Counted from the stretch's first letter, positions 36,801 through 41,790 are shown. The stretch: 64,000 nt of DNA from Nipponacmea schrenckii (GCA_030562195.1 JAUJPP010000003.1:33424602-33488601); one strand, 5' to 3'. Translations and numbers: made by a program. Notes: generated by a model from the letters alone, not told the origin.

Positions 36801-38763
36801 TATACGTTCAGTCTAAATACATATATATTTCTAAAACTAGTAATGATCTTAGCTATGTAATGTATATTATCTAAATTAAAGCAATTATTTATACCATATT
36901 TAGCGCTGCATTAGACTAACACTTGATTTTTATAAATTAGGGACGTGCTGGTTCTATTGCCCGCGGTGCCAGAGCTGGCTCTGCAGCAATGTCTTAAATA
37001 CAGGTAACAATGAGATAGAAATCCCTAGAAAGCGTGTTTCCCCATATTTGGAAGGATCATTGTAGAATGTTTTGTGTTTCCTTCAAAATACCAAATGATA
37101 CGTCCAGCGTGGTTTTAAAATATGTAGATTTAGTACTCGAATGCCATTATTTATATTTCCACCTTCTTACATATATTTATATCCTTAGTGTAGTATTACA
37201 CAAAATGTTCAGTTGCACTTCGTGAATATAAAGCGAATGTCGAAATAACCGAACTCTTGAATGCACAGAAGATGTGACAACTTTGTCAGTATATTCCATC
37301 CTTATGTACTTAGCTTTTAGGTTTAGAAACTTGTGTTATCAATACGCAATTTAGATGCATAGAGCTTATATTAGTAGTTATAATAGTTATATCTTTCCCT
37401 TATCTTTCTTCCATATTTAGCCTACTCGACGAGCGACATCTGGTGTCGATTATTAATCTAGTAAGTCTCTGTGACGTAATCATGGTGTAATCATATAATA
37501 ATTGCTTAGTTCAGCTTTAATGAGTAATAATATCATGAGCTTTAAATGTAGCTTTCAGGTTATTTCGTTTTTTGTGAAATAGTAGAAATTTTAATGTAGC
37601 CACTTGATATTGTCAATCATAAATCAAAACATTAGTATTAATTATGTTGTTTCTTTTTGTGAAATTAGAGAGAGGACGGTAAAAAGGAGTGATATTCTGC
37701 TTTAGTAAAATAGTATACATAGTAAGTGGGCTTGCTGCCCTATTACCCAAACCATGGTCATCTTTAAAAAAATGTTCATTGTTTCATTCTTCTAAAACTG
37801 TTTTGTGATTACAATTCATTCTAAATCTATTTTCTTTATTTCTATGTCAATCATATAACAAACAATACCCCAAGTGGTTATTTCTAAAATACTAAATTTC
37901 AAAAACCACCTTTCTTTTTTCTAGCTATTTGAATTTAAGTAATAAACCCTCATACTTCACATACTCAATTATGGCTTCAATGATCTTGTAAAGAAAGTAA
38001 ATTCTTATGCCAACAAACATTGGACTTAAGGTCTTAATAATTATATCAAAATTTTGAACGAAATTGGCCAGTTTTACACACTTCAATTTGAAACTGCCTA
38101 CTCACCTCATAAGTCGAATTTGTTTTTATGATTACTCGATGCGATAAGTGCTATGTGTTATTCTCTGCATGGGCATGTTGTATGTTTTTATTGGATTAAA
38201 ATTTGTTACAATTGTTTTCAATTTCAGATACAATTGGAGTTATTACTTATCTCTAATTTCACCTTTCCAATACTGTACTTTCATTCATTAAAATTTGTTT
38301 GTGATAAGATTTGAACTTAAATTAAATTCTACCCATTTATTTAACCATCTTGATTTACCTATAATACTATGTCGCAATTGTAAGAAACGGCTTTAATATC
38401 ACTTCTATTCCTGATTTGTCTGGACACAATGCAATATTTGACGAAGCCATAATAGTTCAAAAGATTAACATTATTTATTTAACTTTATATTGATATGCTA
38501 GAAAAAATCCAAAACGATCAAGACTACGCATCACAATCTTTCTCAATTGATCGCGTAATTTTAGTCTTTTAATCTATGGAGTCTTTTCAACTAAAGGATT
38601 GTGATATCTTTTTTCAGATATCAGGTTAAGAATAATAATATATTTATTGTTTTTTCAGCTTAATGAATACTACAGTCACAGCACACAAAGAAACATGAGA
38701 TCAGGTCGTTTTAGTTCTGCATATAGAACTCTCTCTCCGTCCAATGAGGGAGAGAACTTTTGA
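6642..38763 (+). CDS. Mhc: MHC gene 1: muscle myosin II heavy chain (whole coding span, multi-exon)
   Basis: Actin-activated ATPase heavy chain of muscle thick filaments. Joining the exons listed below gives about 1,952 aa with exon 32 as tail: N-terminal SH3-like domain (about 30-80), P-loop GESGAGKT (about 176-183), loop 1, switch I NNNSSRF (240-246), switch II DIAGFE in exon 12, relay helix (exon 13), loop 2 (625-649), SH1/SH2 cysteines (exon 17), two IQ motifs (about 780-830), then a coiled-coil rod of about 1,100 residues and a short non-helical tail. All visible introns follow GT/AG and the reading phase is kept throughout. Alternative exons occur at exons 6, 7, 10, 15, probably 23, and the tail. 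An internal promoter makes myorod from exons 21 onward. The span ends at the stop of the most distal candidate tail exon. Confidence 0.95.
7226..7369 (+). CDS. Mhc: MHC gene 1 exon 3 (residues 66-113)
   Basis: Flanked by TTTCAG and GTAAGT, phase 0 to 0, 48 codons. It contains [20 protein letters not shown] and VLYNLKARY, hallmarks of myosin II just before the P-loop region. Nucleotides 7256-7327 are identical to 55831-55902 of gene 2, including third codon positions. Confidence 0.95.
7370..9279 (+). other. MHC gene 1 intron 3
   Basis: A 1.9-kb AT-rich intron. Several short open frames (for example at 7424, 7734 and 8668) have no family resemblance and no splice-compatible coding pattern. No second copy of exon 3 or 4 was seen. 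Confidence 0.5.
9280..9436 (+). CDS. Mhc: MHC gene 1 exon 4 (residues 114-166)
   Basis: Starts after TTTTCAG and ends in phase 1 before GTGAGG. It encodes [19 protein letters not shown] and the [13 protein letters not shown] motif of the motor core. It is 157 nt, the same length as exon 4 of gene 2. Confidence 0.95.
9437..11633 (+). other. MHC gene 1 intron 4
   Basis: A 2.2-kb intron with only short, unsupported open frames. Around 11450-11590 there is a simple-sequence patch rich in ATGATAATNATGA. No exon-like sequence was seen. Confidence 0.5.
11634..11661 (+). CDS. Mhc: MHC gene 1 exon 5 (28-nt micro-exon before the P-loop)
   Basis: The 28 nt between TTTTAG and GTAAGT encode [10 protein letters not shown], ending in phase 2. 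This DRENQS motif always precedes TGESGAGKT in muscle myosins. Gene 2 has the same 28-nt exon at 56718. Confidence 0.95.
12603..12717 (+). CDS. Mhc: MHC gene 1 exon 6a: alternative P-loop/loop 1 exon
   Basis: The phase fits exon 5 (AC plus A gives T) and encodes the ATP-binding P-loop [13 protein letters not shown], then [20 protein letters not shown] and KKSLA, ending in phase 0 at a GTAAGT donor. It is two codons shorter than exon 6b and differs in loop 1, the surface loop that tunes ADP release. The acceptor AAAACAG lacks a pyrimidine tract, so use of this exon may need an activator. It is mutually exclusive with 6b because both carry the P-loop. Confidence 0.85.
13020..13140 (+). CDS. Mhc: MHC gene 1 exon 6b: alternative P-loop/loop 1 exon
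   Basis: Starts after ATAAACAG and ends before GTAGAG, phase 2 to 0, 121 nt. It encodes the P-loop and a highly charged loop 1 ([17 protein letters not shown]), unlike the neutral-to-basic loop of 6a. It is the orthologous form to the only visible exon 6 of gene 2. Confidence 0.9.
13141..14376 (+). other. MHC gene 1 intron between exons 6b and 7a
   Basis: A 1.2-kb, T-rich intron (long T/A runs at about 13550-13760). No further exon copy was found. Confidence 0.5.
14377..14469 (+). CDS. Mhc: MHC gene 1 exon 7a: switch I alternative
   Basis: 93 nt, phase 0 to 0, between CATACAG and GTAAGT. It encodes [20 protein letters not shown] and then [11 protein letters not shown], which carries switch I. 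The first of three tandem copies; this one reads QANP and KTTR, the form nearest to the scallop protein. Confidence 0.9.
14702..14794 (+). CDS. Mhc: MHC gene 1 exon 7b: switch I alternative
   Basis: 93 nt between TAATAG and GTAAGT, phase 0 to 0. It encodes the same segment with QCNP and KTIR in place of QANP and KTTR. All switch I residues are kept, so it should be functional. Confidence 0.9.
14795..15579 (+). other. MHC gene 1 intron between exons 7b and 7c
   Basis: 785 bp of C- and A-rich intron with a pyrimidine-rich 3' end at 15500-15560. No exon-like segment was seen. Confidence 0.5.
15580..15672 (+). CDS. Mhc: MHC gene 1 exon 7c: switch I alternative
   Basis: Third 93-nt copy, between CATACAG and GTAAGT. 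It encodes [20 protein letters not shown] and [11 protein letters not shown]. It is close to 7b (QCNP, KTIR) and differs by GTL and IIQ. Only one of the three copies can be used per transcript because each keeps phase and repeats switch I. Confidence 0.9.
15673..16839 (+). other. MHC gene 1 intron before exon 8
   Basis: 1.2-kb intron. It holds a perfect 33-bp direct duplication (16534-16566 and 16567-16599, starting TCATTCAACATAGGG). No fourth copy of exon 7 was found. Confidence 0.6.
16840..16903 (+). CDS. Mhc: MHC gene 1 exon 8 (residues 247-268)
   Basis: 64 nt after TTTTAG, ending in phase 1 before GTAAGT. It encodes [20 protein letters not shown], directly after switch I. It differs from gene 2 exon 8 at one nucleotide. 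Confidence 0.95.
17194..17292 (+). CDS. Mhc: MHC gene 1 exon 9 (residues 268-301)
   Basis: 99 nt after ATTCCAG, phase 1 to 1, encoding [20 protein letters not shown] and [14 protein letters not shown]. The first 76 nt are nearly identical to gene 2; the last 23 are much more different. Confidence 0.95.
17293..19076 (+). other. MHC gene 1 intron 9
   Basis: 1.8-kb intron. Four 27-bp tandem units (consensus TGCATGTTTGTTTCAATCTTAACTGAA shortened here to its first 20: TGCATGTTTGTTTCAATCTT) lie at 18141-18247, and an A-rich run at 18440-18485. No exon copy was seen. Confidence 0.55.
19077..19180 (+). CDS. Mhc: MHC gene 1 exon 10a: alternative for residues 301-335
   Basis: 104 nt after TGACAG, ending in phase 0 before GTAAGT. 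It reads [20 protein letters not shown] and then [15 protein letters not shown]. By count these are residues 301-335, the lip of the nucleotide pocket, which in Drosophila Mhc is encoded by the fourfold alternative exon 7. It ends in TD like gene 2. Confidence 0.9.
19245..19348 (+). CDS. Mhc: MHC gene 1 exon 10b: alternative for residues 301-335
   Basis: 104 nt after TTCTTAG, ending before GTAAGT, same phases as 10a. It reads [20 protein letters not shown] and then [15 protein letters not shown]. The intron between 10a and 10b is only 64 bp, which would hinder splicing of the two together and so help mutual exclusion. It ends in TF instead of TD. Confidence 0.88.
19484..19532 (+). pseudogene. 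Decayed third copy of exon 10 (10c)
   Basis: The 49-nt stretch from TATCACTGTCGATGG to ACCTTC matches the 3' half of exon 10b and keeps its GTAAGT donor, but the 5' half and acceptor are missing and C-to-T creates an in-frame TAA (ACT TAA GAC in place of ACT CAA GAA). The downstream intron is copied too: the repeat unit is 184 bp (19300-19483 and 19484-19667). This is a partial tandem duplication, not a usable exon. Confidence 0.85.
19979..20111 (+). CDS. Mhc: MHC gene 1 exon 11 (residues 336-380)
   Basis: 133 nt after TTATAG, phase 0 to 1. It encodes [20 protein letters not shown] and then [18 protein letters not shown]. Two codons shorter than gene 2 exon 11 ([10 protein letters not shown] there). 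Confidence 0.95.
20323..20591 (+). CDS. Mhc: MHC gene 1 exon 12 (switch II)
   Basis: 269 nt after TTTCAG, ending in phase 0 before GTAAGT. It carries [11 protein letters not shown] and the switch II motif DIAGFEIFD, which couples nucleotide state to the relay helix. The last 81 nt differ from gene 2 at two sites only. Confidence 0.95.
20838..21008 (+). CDS. Mhc: MHC gene 1 exon 13 (relay helix, residues 470-526)
   Basis: 171 nt, phase 0 to 0, after TTGTAG. It encodes [32 protein letters not shown] and [15 protein letters not shown]. This is the relay region, encoded by alternative exon 9 in Drosophila; only one copy exists here. Confidence 0.95.
21251..21545 (+). CDS. Mhc: MHC gene 1 exon 14 (lower 50K domain)
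   Basis: 295 nt after TTTCAG, ending in phase 1 before GTAAAC. It encodes [20 protein letters not shown] and [20 protein letters not shown]. Positions 21344-21477 match gene 2 with two differences in 134 nt, while the 5' third is much more divergent. Confidence 0.95.
21670..22111. mobile_element. MITE-like element, copy 1
   Basis: 442 bp flanked by perfect 19-bp terminal inverted repeats: GGGATAATAGCCGTTAGAA at the left and its reverse complement at the right. It contains no coding capacity. A second copy with the same internal sequence lies at 27770-28233. It is a non-autonomous DNA transposon by structure; the superfamily cannot be assigned because the target-site duplication is unclear. 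Confidence 0.85.
22338..22405 (+). CDS. Mhc: MHC gene 1 exon 15a: loop 2 alternative
   Basis: 68 nt after CAACAG, ending in phase 0 before GTACGG. It encodes [20 protein letters not shown] and RHR. Loop 2 binds actin through its lysine cluster. This form has FMTVSYRHR in place of the usual FQTISATHR and is two codons shorter than 15b. Confidence 0.85.
22671..22744 (+). CDS. Mhc: MHC gene 1 exon 15b: loop 2 alternative
   Basis: 74 nt after AATAAAG, ending in phase 0 before GTATAT. It encodes [20 protein letters not shown] and SATHR, the same type as gene 2 exon 15 and scallop myosin. The acceptor lacks a strong pyrimidine tract next to the AG. Confidence 0.9.
22745..23471 (+). other. MHC gene 1 intron before exon 16
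   Basis: 727 bp of AT-rich intron with no exon-like or repeat content that I can name. Confidence 0.5.
23472..23559 (+). CDS. Mhc: MHC gene 1 exon 16 (residues 650-679)
   Basis: 88 nt after TTGTAG, ending in phase 1 before GTAAGT. It encodes [20 protein letters not shown] and [10 protein letters not shown]. In gene 2 this exon is fused to the next one without an intron. Confidence 0.95.
23803..23920 (+). CDS. Mhc: MHC gene 1 exon 17 (SH2/SH1 helix)
   Basis: 118 nt after TTTTAG, phase 1 to 2. It contains [20 protein letters not shown] with the two reactive cysteines SH2 and SH1, then [14 protein letters not shown]. Confidence 0.95.
24136..24393 (+). CDS. Mhc: MHC gene 1 exon 18 (converter and IQ1)
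   Basis: 258 nt after TTTCAG, phase 2 to 2. It holds the converter ([20 protein letters not shown]) and the first IQ motif ([20 protein letters not shown]), which binds the essential light chain. Only one converter exon is seen, unlike Drosophila. Confidence 0.95.
24579..25254 (+). CDS. Mhc: MHC gene 1 exon 19 (IQ2, head-rod junction, S2 start)
   Basis: 676 nt after TTTCAG. It encodes the second IQ motif ([20 protein letters not shown]), which binds the regulatory light chain, the junction proline region KVKPLL, then the start of the coiled coil. The hook reads WLWW, where scallop and vertebrate smooth myosins have WQWW. The donor is GTTGGT after GAG25254, a weak site; phase and the next exon ([10 protein letters not shown]) support it. 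Confidence 0.92.
25395..25631 (+). CDS. Mhc: MHC gene 1 exon 20 (S2 rod, residues 1030-1108)
   Basis: 237 nt after TTTCAG, phase 0 to 0. It is coiled coil beginning [20 protein letters not shown] and ending [10 protein letters not shown]. It is the last exon before the long intron that houses the myorod head exon. Confidence 0.95.
25911..26047. repeat. 24-bp tandem repeat
   Basis: About six units of the type AGATTGAACAACCTAACCTA plus TGTA, increasingly degenerate at the left. It lies at the start of the myorod-bearing intron. Too short and irregular to be a CRISPR array, and this is a eukaryotic intron. Confidence 0.75.
26048..27769 (+). other. MHC gene 1 intron 20, 5' part
   Basis: 1.7 kb of AT-rich intron with no exon, repeat or element recognised. 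An open frame at 26153-26380 has no support. Confidence 0.5.
27770..28233. mobile_element. MITE-like element, copy 2
   Basis: Same element as at 21670, about 464 bp, with perfect inverted ends GGGATAATAGGCGTTAGAA and the reverse complement; complementarity extends outward through ATTAAA/TTTAAT. It has 20-odd bp not present in copy 1 (around 27985-28020). It lies about 1.2 kb upstream of the myorod head exon. Confidence 0.85.
28234..29241 (+). promoter_or_regulatory. Presumed myorod upstream regulatory region
   Basis: About 1 kb between the MITE and the TATA-like site. It has a palindromic E-box CACGTG at 28775-28780. It is placed here by position upstream of the myorod first exon; no transcription factor site can be assigned with confidence. 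Confidence 0.35.
29242..29422 (+). promoter_or_regulatory. Candidate myorod core promoter and 5' UTR
   Basis: A TATA-like TATAAA lies at 29242-29247, about 200 bp before the myorod start codon. A run ending TTTTTTTAG at 29414-29422 looks like a splice acceptor, with a possible donor GTAGGA at 29350, so the 5' UTR may be spliced. Mytilus catchin is known to start from a promoter inside the MHC gene; the exact start here is inference. Confidence 0.45.
29440..29490 (+). promoter_or_regulatory. uORF overlapping the myorod start
   Basis: ATG29440 is 5 nt before the myorod ATG and opens a 16-codon frame ending TAA29490. Its context is weak (CGATGT), while the myorod ATG has G at +4. It could lower myorod translation by leaky scanning; this is inference. 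Confidence 0.4.
29445..30056 (+). CDS. myorod: Myorod (catchin) head exon, nested in MHC gene 1
   Basis: 204 codons from ATG29445 (good +4 G), beginning [20 protein letters not shown]. Residues 1-100 are acidic and rich in P, S, T and E; about 100-133 are basic and Ser/Thr-rich ([16 protein letters not shown]), a likely kinase target; 134-204 form a distinct conserved-looking part ([16 protein letters not shown]). The exon ends in phase 0 at GAA30056 before GTATAG and joins exon 21 (phase 0). Spliced through exons 21-31 it gives 204+826 = 1,030 aa plus tail, near the 105-120 kDa of known myorods. Myorod co-assembles with myosin on the surface of molluscan thick filaments, including catch muscle, and has no motor. 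If the donor is not used, translation stops after one more codon. An overlapping out-of-frame uATG sits at 29440. Confidence 0.88.
30637..30693 (+). CDS. Mhc: Exon 21 (first rod exon shared by myosin and myorod)
   Basis: 57 nt after TTGCAG, phase 0 to 0, encoding [19 protein letters not shown]. Myosin reaches it from exon 20, myorod from the head exon at 29445. Confidence 0.95.
30794..31485. repeat. 346-bp near-identical tandem duplication in intron 21
   Basis: Copy one is 30794-31139 and copy two 31140 to about 31485; only one or two differences were noticed (AAATATAG versus AAATACAG). Each copy has a short open frame containing [15 protein letters not shown], but there is no homology, splice pattern or start context to support a protein. 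Confidence 0.9.
31939..32192 (+). CDS. Mhc: Exon 22 (rod, residues 1128-1212)
   Basis: 254 nt after TTTTAG, ending in phase 2 before GTTTGT. It contains [20 protein letters not shown] and [18 protein letters not shown], typical S2 coiled coil just before the hinge. Confidence 0.95.
32437..32515 (+). CDS. Mhc: Exon 23a (rod hinge, residues 1212-1238)
   Basis: 79 nt after TTTTAG, phase 2 to 0, before GTGAGG. It encodes [20 protein letters not shown] and QHSSKNK, matching the 27-residue hinge segment of scallop myosin. The position corresponds to Drosophila Mhc exon 15, which is alternative (15a/15b). Confidence 0.92.
32903..32975 (+). CDS. Mhc: Candidate exon 23b: alternative hinge exon
   Basis: 73 nt between CAAACAG and GTATCC, with the same phases as 23a (2 to 0). 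It reads [20 protein letters not shown] and ETRHM, a strong coiled-coil pattern with Leu/Ile at positions 9, 13, 16 and 20 that match the core positions of 23a. It is two residues shorter than 23a and far more hydrophobic in the core. Open frame, phase match, sites and heptads support a real exon, but no transcript is available and the donor is only moderate. Confidence 0.65.
33164..33606 (+). CDS. Mhc: Exon 24 (rod, residues 1239-1386)
   Basis: 443 nt after TTTTTAG, ending in phase 2 before GTGAGT. Coiled coil starting [20 protein letters not shown] and ending ARAEELEES. The junction SKNK/GMSEK matches scallop MKNK/GCSEK. Confidence 0.95.
33746..33878 (+). CDS. Mhc: Exon 25 (rod, residues 1386-1430)
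   Basis: 133 nt after TTTCAG, phase 2 to 0. It encodes [20 protein letters not shown] and ends IDVER before GTAAGA. Confidence 0.95.
34023..34239 (+). CDS. Mhc: Exon 26 (rod, residues 1431-1503)
   Basis: 217 nt after TTCTAG, ending in phase 1 before GTAAGT. It contains [30 protein letters not shown] and RRENKNLA, as in other molluscan MHC rods. Confidence 0.95.
34300..34460 (+). mobile_element. SINE fragment in intron 26
   Basis: The stretch TTTCGGATGGTACAACCGAG followed by CCCCGTGTGCTACAGACTGT resembles the body of the SINE at 2744 (CCCGTGTGCTATAGGTTGTGC). The tRNA-like head is missing, so this is a 5'-truncated or diverged copy. Confidence 0.55.
34582..34822 (+). CDS. Mhc: Exon 27 (rod, residues 1503-1583)
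   Basis: 241 nt after TTTTCAG, phase 1 to 2. It encodes [20 protein letters not shown] and [20 protein letters not shown], a highly conserved LMM segment. Confidence 0.95.
35110..35302 (+). CDS. Mhc: Exon 28 (rod, residues 1583-1647)
   Basis: 193 nt after TTGCAG, ending in phase 0 before GTATGT. It encodes [20 protein letters not shown] and [20 protein letters not shown]. Confidence 0.95.
35583..35711 (+). CDS. Mhc: Exon 29 (rod, residues 1648-1690)
   Basis: 129 nt after GCTACAG, phase 0 to 0. It encodes [20 protein letters not shown] and [20 protein letters not shown]. Confidence 0.95.
35883..36455 (+). CDS. Mhc: Exon 30 (rod, residues 1691-1881)
   Basis: 573 nt after TTTCAG, phase 0 to 0, before GTAAGT. 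It is the longest LMM exon and includes [20 protein letters not shown] and [20 protein letters not shown], the assembly-competence region of the rod. Confidence 0.95.
36614..36772 (+). CDS. Mhc: Exon 31 (end of coiled coil, residues 1882-1934)
   Basis: 159 nt after TTTACAG, phase 0 to 0. The coiled coil ends at NKLRAKN and the non-helical tail starts [14 protein letters not shown], rich in serine and resembling the scallop tail (KSRSSVSV). The phase 0 end at GGA before GTAAGT can join any of the tail exons below. Confidence 0.95.
36941..37003 (+). CDS. Mhc: Exon 32: tailpiece A with stop
   Basis: Starts after AATTAG and encodes [18 protein letters not shown], stop TAA 36995-36997. The exon goes on 6 nt to a donor GTAACA. 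The Gly/Arg/Ser pattern resembles the GRAGSVGRGASP tail of scallop-type myosins. Because the stop is so near the exon end, the mRNA should not trigger nonsense-mediated decay from this junction. Confidence 0.85.
37421..37460 (+). CDS. Mhc: Exon 33: tailpiece B with stop
   Basis: Starts after ATATTTAG, phase 0, and encodes [11 protein letters not shown], stop TAA 37454-37456, with a strong GTAAGT donor 4 nt later. RRATS is a classic basophilic kinase motif. Used as coding only if exon 32 is skipped; otherwise it is 3' UTR. Confidence 0.7.
37669..37721 (+). CDS. Mhc: Exon 34: possible tailpiece C or 3' UTR exon
   Basis: Flanked by AAATTAG and GTAAGT. In phase with exon 31 it reads REDGKKE then TGA. 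The coding part is very short, so it may be only a 3' UTR exon; the splice sites themselves look real. Confidence 0.45.
37722..38658 (+). other. MHC gene 1 last intron(s)
   Basis: An additional acceptor TTTTTTCTAG at 37915-37924 followed by CTATTTGAATTTAAGTAATAAA could form a short alternative terminal exon (LFEFK then stop) with an AATAAA at 37941. Other AGs at 38228 and 38618 open no convincing frame. Otherwise AT-rich. Confidence 0.4.
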
Positions 38764-39030
38764 ACATATTTTTAGGTCTTTTGAGAAAATTTTTGTAGTT
38801 GCTATCTAATATTCATGCCCTGGCTGTGCCGGTTTTACCGTATGATCTTGAATAAGTGCAATTTAAACTAAAAGTGCAATAATTTTTTTAACTTGTTTTA
38901 TTTTCTGAAATGTTTTCAATTAACGACGCTTTTGTATTTCTCAGAACACTCGTCTCTATATTCTTAGATTATTTTTTTTGTAATATTTATTATAAAATAA
39001 ATTTTCAGCATTAGAAATAAATATTTATTT
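38659..39030 (+). CDS. Mhc: Exon 35: terminal exon with tailpiece D and 3' UTR
   Basis: Starts after the strong acceptor TTTTTTCAG. In phase 0 it stays open for 34 codons, [20 protein letters not shown] and [14 protein letters not shown], stop TGA 38761-38763. The composition (Ser, Arg, Asn, no hydrophobic run) fits a phosphorylatable non-helical tail. Poly(A) signals AATAAA lie at 38996-39001 and 39016-39021. It is the best terminal exon for all transcripts; use as a coding tail requires direct joining to exon 31. Confidence 0.6.
39016..39021 (+). terminator. Poly(A) signal of MHC gene 1
   Basis: AATAAA at 39016, with another at 38996, downstream of the last stop. The region that follows is a TTTA-rich run. 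The cleavage site is expected within about 10-30 nt. Confidence 0.6.
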
Positions 39031-41159
39031 ACTTATTCATTTATTTATTAATTTCTTAATCTTAAACTATTTATTGTAATTCTAGAGACATTTTTTTGTC
39101 TCCTCATTGGACGGCTTAATGGACACAAAACAATTTATAGAAAACATATTTTGCTGTTTTTTTTGTTTTTGTTTCTGTCGTGCTTTTTTTGATTTTTCTC
39201 TGTAAACTCTTATGATATGAAAAATGAAGAATATCTCTCCACACCTATATAATGTTCCGTTGTTTTTCTTGTTTAACTTGATATTGCATGAAATGGGATG
39301 ATATATCGCCTGCCTACTACGAAACTACATGTGGTTCTTATAATTATAGAAATAACAACATGAATGTAGTTCACATCCAGTTTGAATCTTTACCTCGACT
39401 TTATAAGTCGGATTTTCGAAGAGGTCATAATATTTCAATAAGGCCATCAAATAAATCTGAGCTGTTAAAATCTTCGACTTATTAAATCGAAGAAATAATT
39501 CGAAATGGCTGTGAACTCTGTTCTTTGTTTTCTCCATATAAGGACAATAGTTACGTGTGCCTACTGAATTTTCTGTTAGCGAACTTGATATATAAAGACA
39601 TGAAGATGGATAAATTCGTCTTAAAATTTGCATTCCCAACTGATCAAGCCAACTTGCAGCCTAACCCAAAGTATGAACAGTATGAAACAATTTAAAAAAG
39701 AAATTCACTGTATTGTAGATTGCAGTTTCGCAGATAGCTGCAAGAGGCATATATCAGGAACAATATTGTCGAATTTATCCATTTACATGAAATTGTGTTA
39801 TTACCGCATCTGGCAAAGTGTAAATGAACAGTGTCAGATCCACAGGGACGTTATGGGAAGGGGTTTAAGATTTATACTCTACGTCAAATCGTCGCAGGAT
39901 GTCCATCCATGTCTACAAATCTCTATTCTGAATATCAGAACATTGTAAATGCAGATATGGGTGGACACGATGGGACAACTGGGAAAAATAGCGCATTATG
40001 ACATTCACACAGTAGTGAGACCATTGTGTCGCTTGAATAATTGGGAGTTATTATTCAAGATACGTAAACAAGAGAGAAAAGGATGTGGGGCATAAAAATT
40101 AACAAAATACCACTAATCAGATATAGGGGAGACAAGGTGTTTAGGTGGGATTGTGCAGGTATTGCTCGGACGACTTTTCTATGGGCTTCGTTATTTTCCT
40201 AGTATGCACGTCGACAGTCAAATATATAAGACAACAGCCCCGTTCTGCGAATTTTGTTTCTTATGCTTCCATTTGAGTGTCGGGAACTGGGAGTTATTAA
40301 ACAGTGTGCTGACGTGGTTATAAGGAATTGGCGGGGATATGGGGATGGGGTTGTTATTTGGTGAATTAATTTACACAACACAAGGAAAAATTCATAAAAC
40401 ATTTATTCAGGAAATACATTGTACCACTTAATCCCGAAAACGGTCGAATCCTTCTCTGTCACTTATTGCTAGTTTGTTCAAAACGTGGACCAACTGGAGC
40501 AAGAAAATTAAGTACCCTCTAGTATCTTATTTCCCTATACTAATAGATGGAAAATTATCGTAATATTGCCACGACACGTTTTACTAAAGGATTTTGACGG
40601 ATAACTAAATGCCTATTTAGAGCTCATATTTCTTGCCTCCAGCTGGTCGATATATTGTTGCACTATCCCCCCCCCCAAACCATGCAATAGTTTAGTAATG
40701 GAATTATATGGTGTCATGCAGAAGATAGGTACATAAAGAAAATATGCATTAAATTTTGTATTAAGTGTATCGAGTTTGAGTTGCAATTTAACTGAGAAGC
40801 TTCTTCGGTAGGTACAAGATATTGTCATATATTTTAAGGAATTACAATATTTAGAGGCGAACTTTTCGGTTCACTTACCATAGCATACCTTGATAACTTA
40901 TCTATATTACAATCGTTTGATGCCCTGCGATTTCAATACAGAAATTTACATCTGTCCAAATAAGAAGCATCGCGGTGAATTATGTACACAATAAGTGTAA
41001 TAAAACAAATTTTAGATCATTTCAGGATGTTTTAGATAGGTTACCGATCAACAAAATCTCTGGTTAGCAGCAAACAAAATCAATTGCTGTCACTTTCATA
41101 TGAAAACTACTTGTAATTAAAATCATTTGACTAACACATAAAAGTTAATATATATACAA
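39031..41159. other. Intergenic region, no gene recognised
   Basis: 2.1 kb. Open frames at 39288, 39325 (minus), 39628 and 40613 (minus) have no recognisable domain or splice context. A C9-type run lies at 40668-40676. Nothing else supported. Confidence 0.5.
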
Positions 41160-41790
41160 TCTGTGAAATATCTACAAATGTACAATACAACAAAATAAGC
41201 TATATAACACAGATGTCCGTTCTGAAATAACTATACAAGAGTTCTACAGCTCAACCAACAACACATCACCTTCATTTACACTTCAAATGAAAGTTATTAG
41301 TAATACAAATTATAAAATAACTATACAAAAGTTATGTTCTCTACCAACACATACCCTCTAATTACAGTTCAAAAGTAGGTTATTAGCTATACAAGAGTTA
41401 TGTTCCCTTTACCAACGCATCACCGTCAATTACAGTTCAAAAGAAGGTTATACAAGTTATAAATAACTATACAAGAGTTATTTTCTCTATCAACACATAC
41501 CCTCTTATTACAGTTCAAAAGTAGGTTATTAGAAATACAAATTATAAAATAACTATACAAGAGTTATGTTCCTTTACCAACGCATCACCGTCAATTACAG
41601 TTCAAAAGAAGGTTAAATACAAATTATAAATAACTATACAAGAGTTATTTTCTCTATCAACACATACCCTCTAATCACAGTTCAAAAGTAGGTTATTAGC
41701 TATTCAAATTATAAAATAACTATACAAGAGTTATGTACCTCTACAAACACATGCCCTCGAATTACAGTTCAAAAGTAGGTTATATGGTTT
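41160..41790. repeat. Tandem repeat with ACTATACAAGAGTTATGT unit, 75-100 bp
   Basis: The motif AACTATACAAGAGTTATGTT followed by CTACCAACACAT and AATTACAGTTCAAAAG recurs at about 41226, 41326, 41392, 41463, 41555, 41629 and 41714. More units appear at 42290-42372 and 44378, after the two blocks that interrupt the array. Confidence 0.85.

Noticed and set aside
38229..38320. A further tail exon after ATTTCAG at 38228
   Set aside because: The frame is open for 28 codons but strongly hydrophobic ([16 protein letters not shown]) and unlike any myosin tail; more likely chance.
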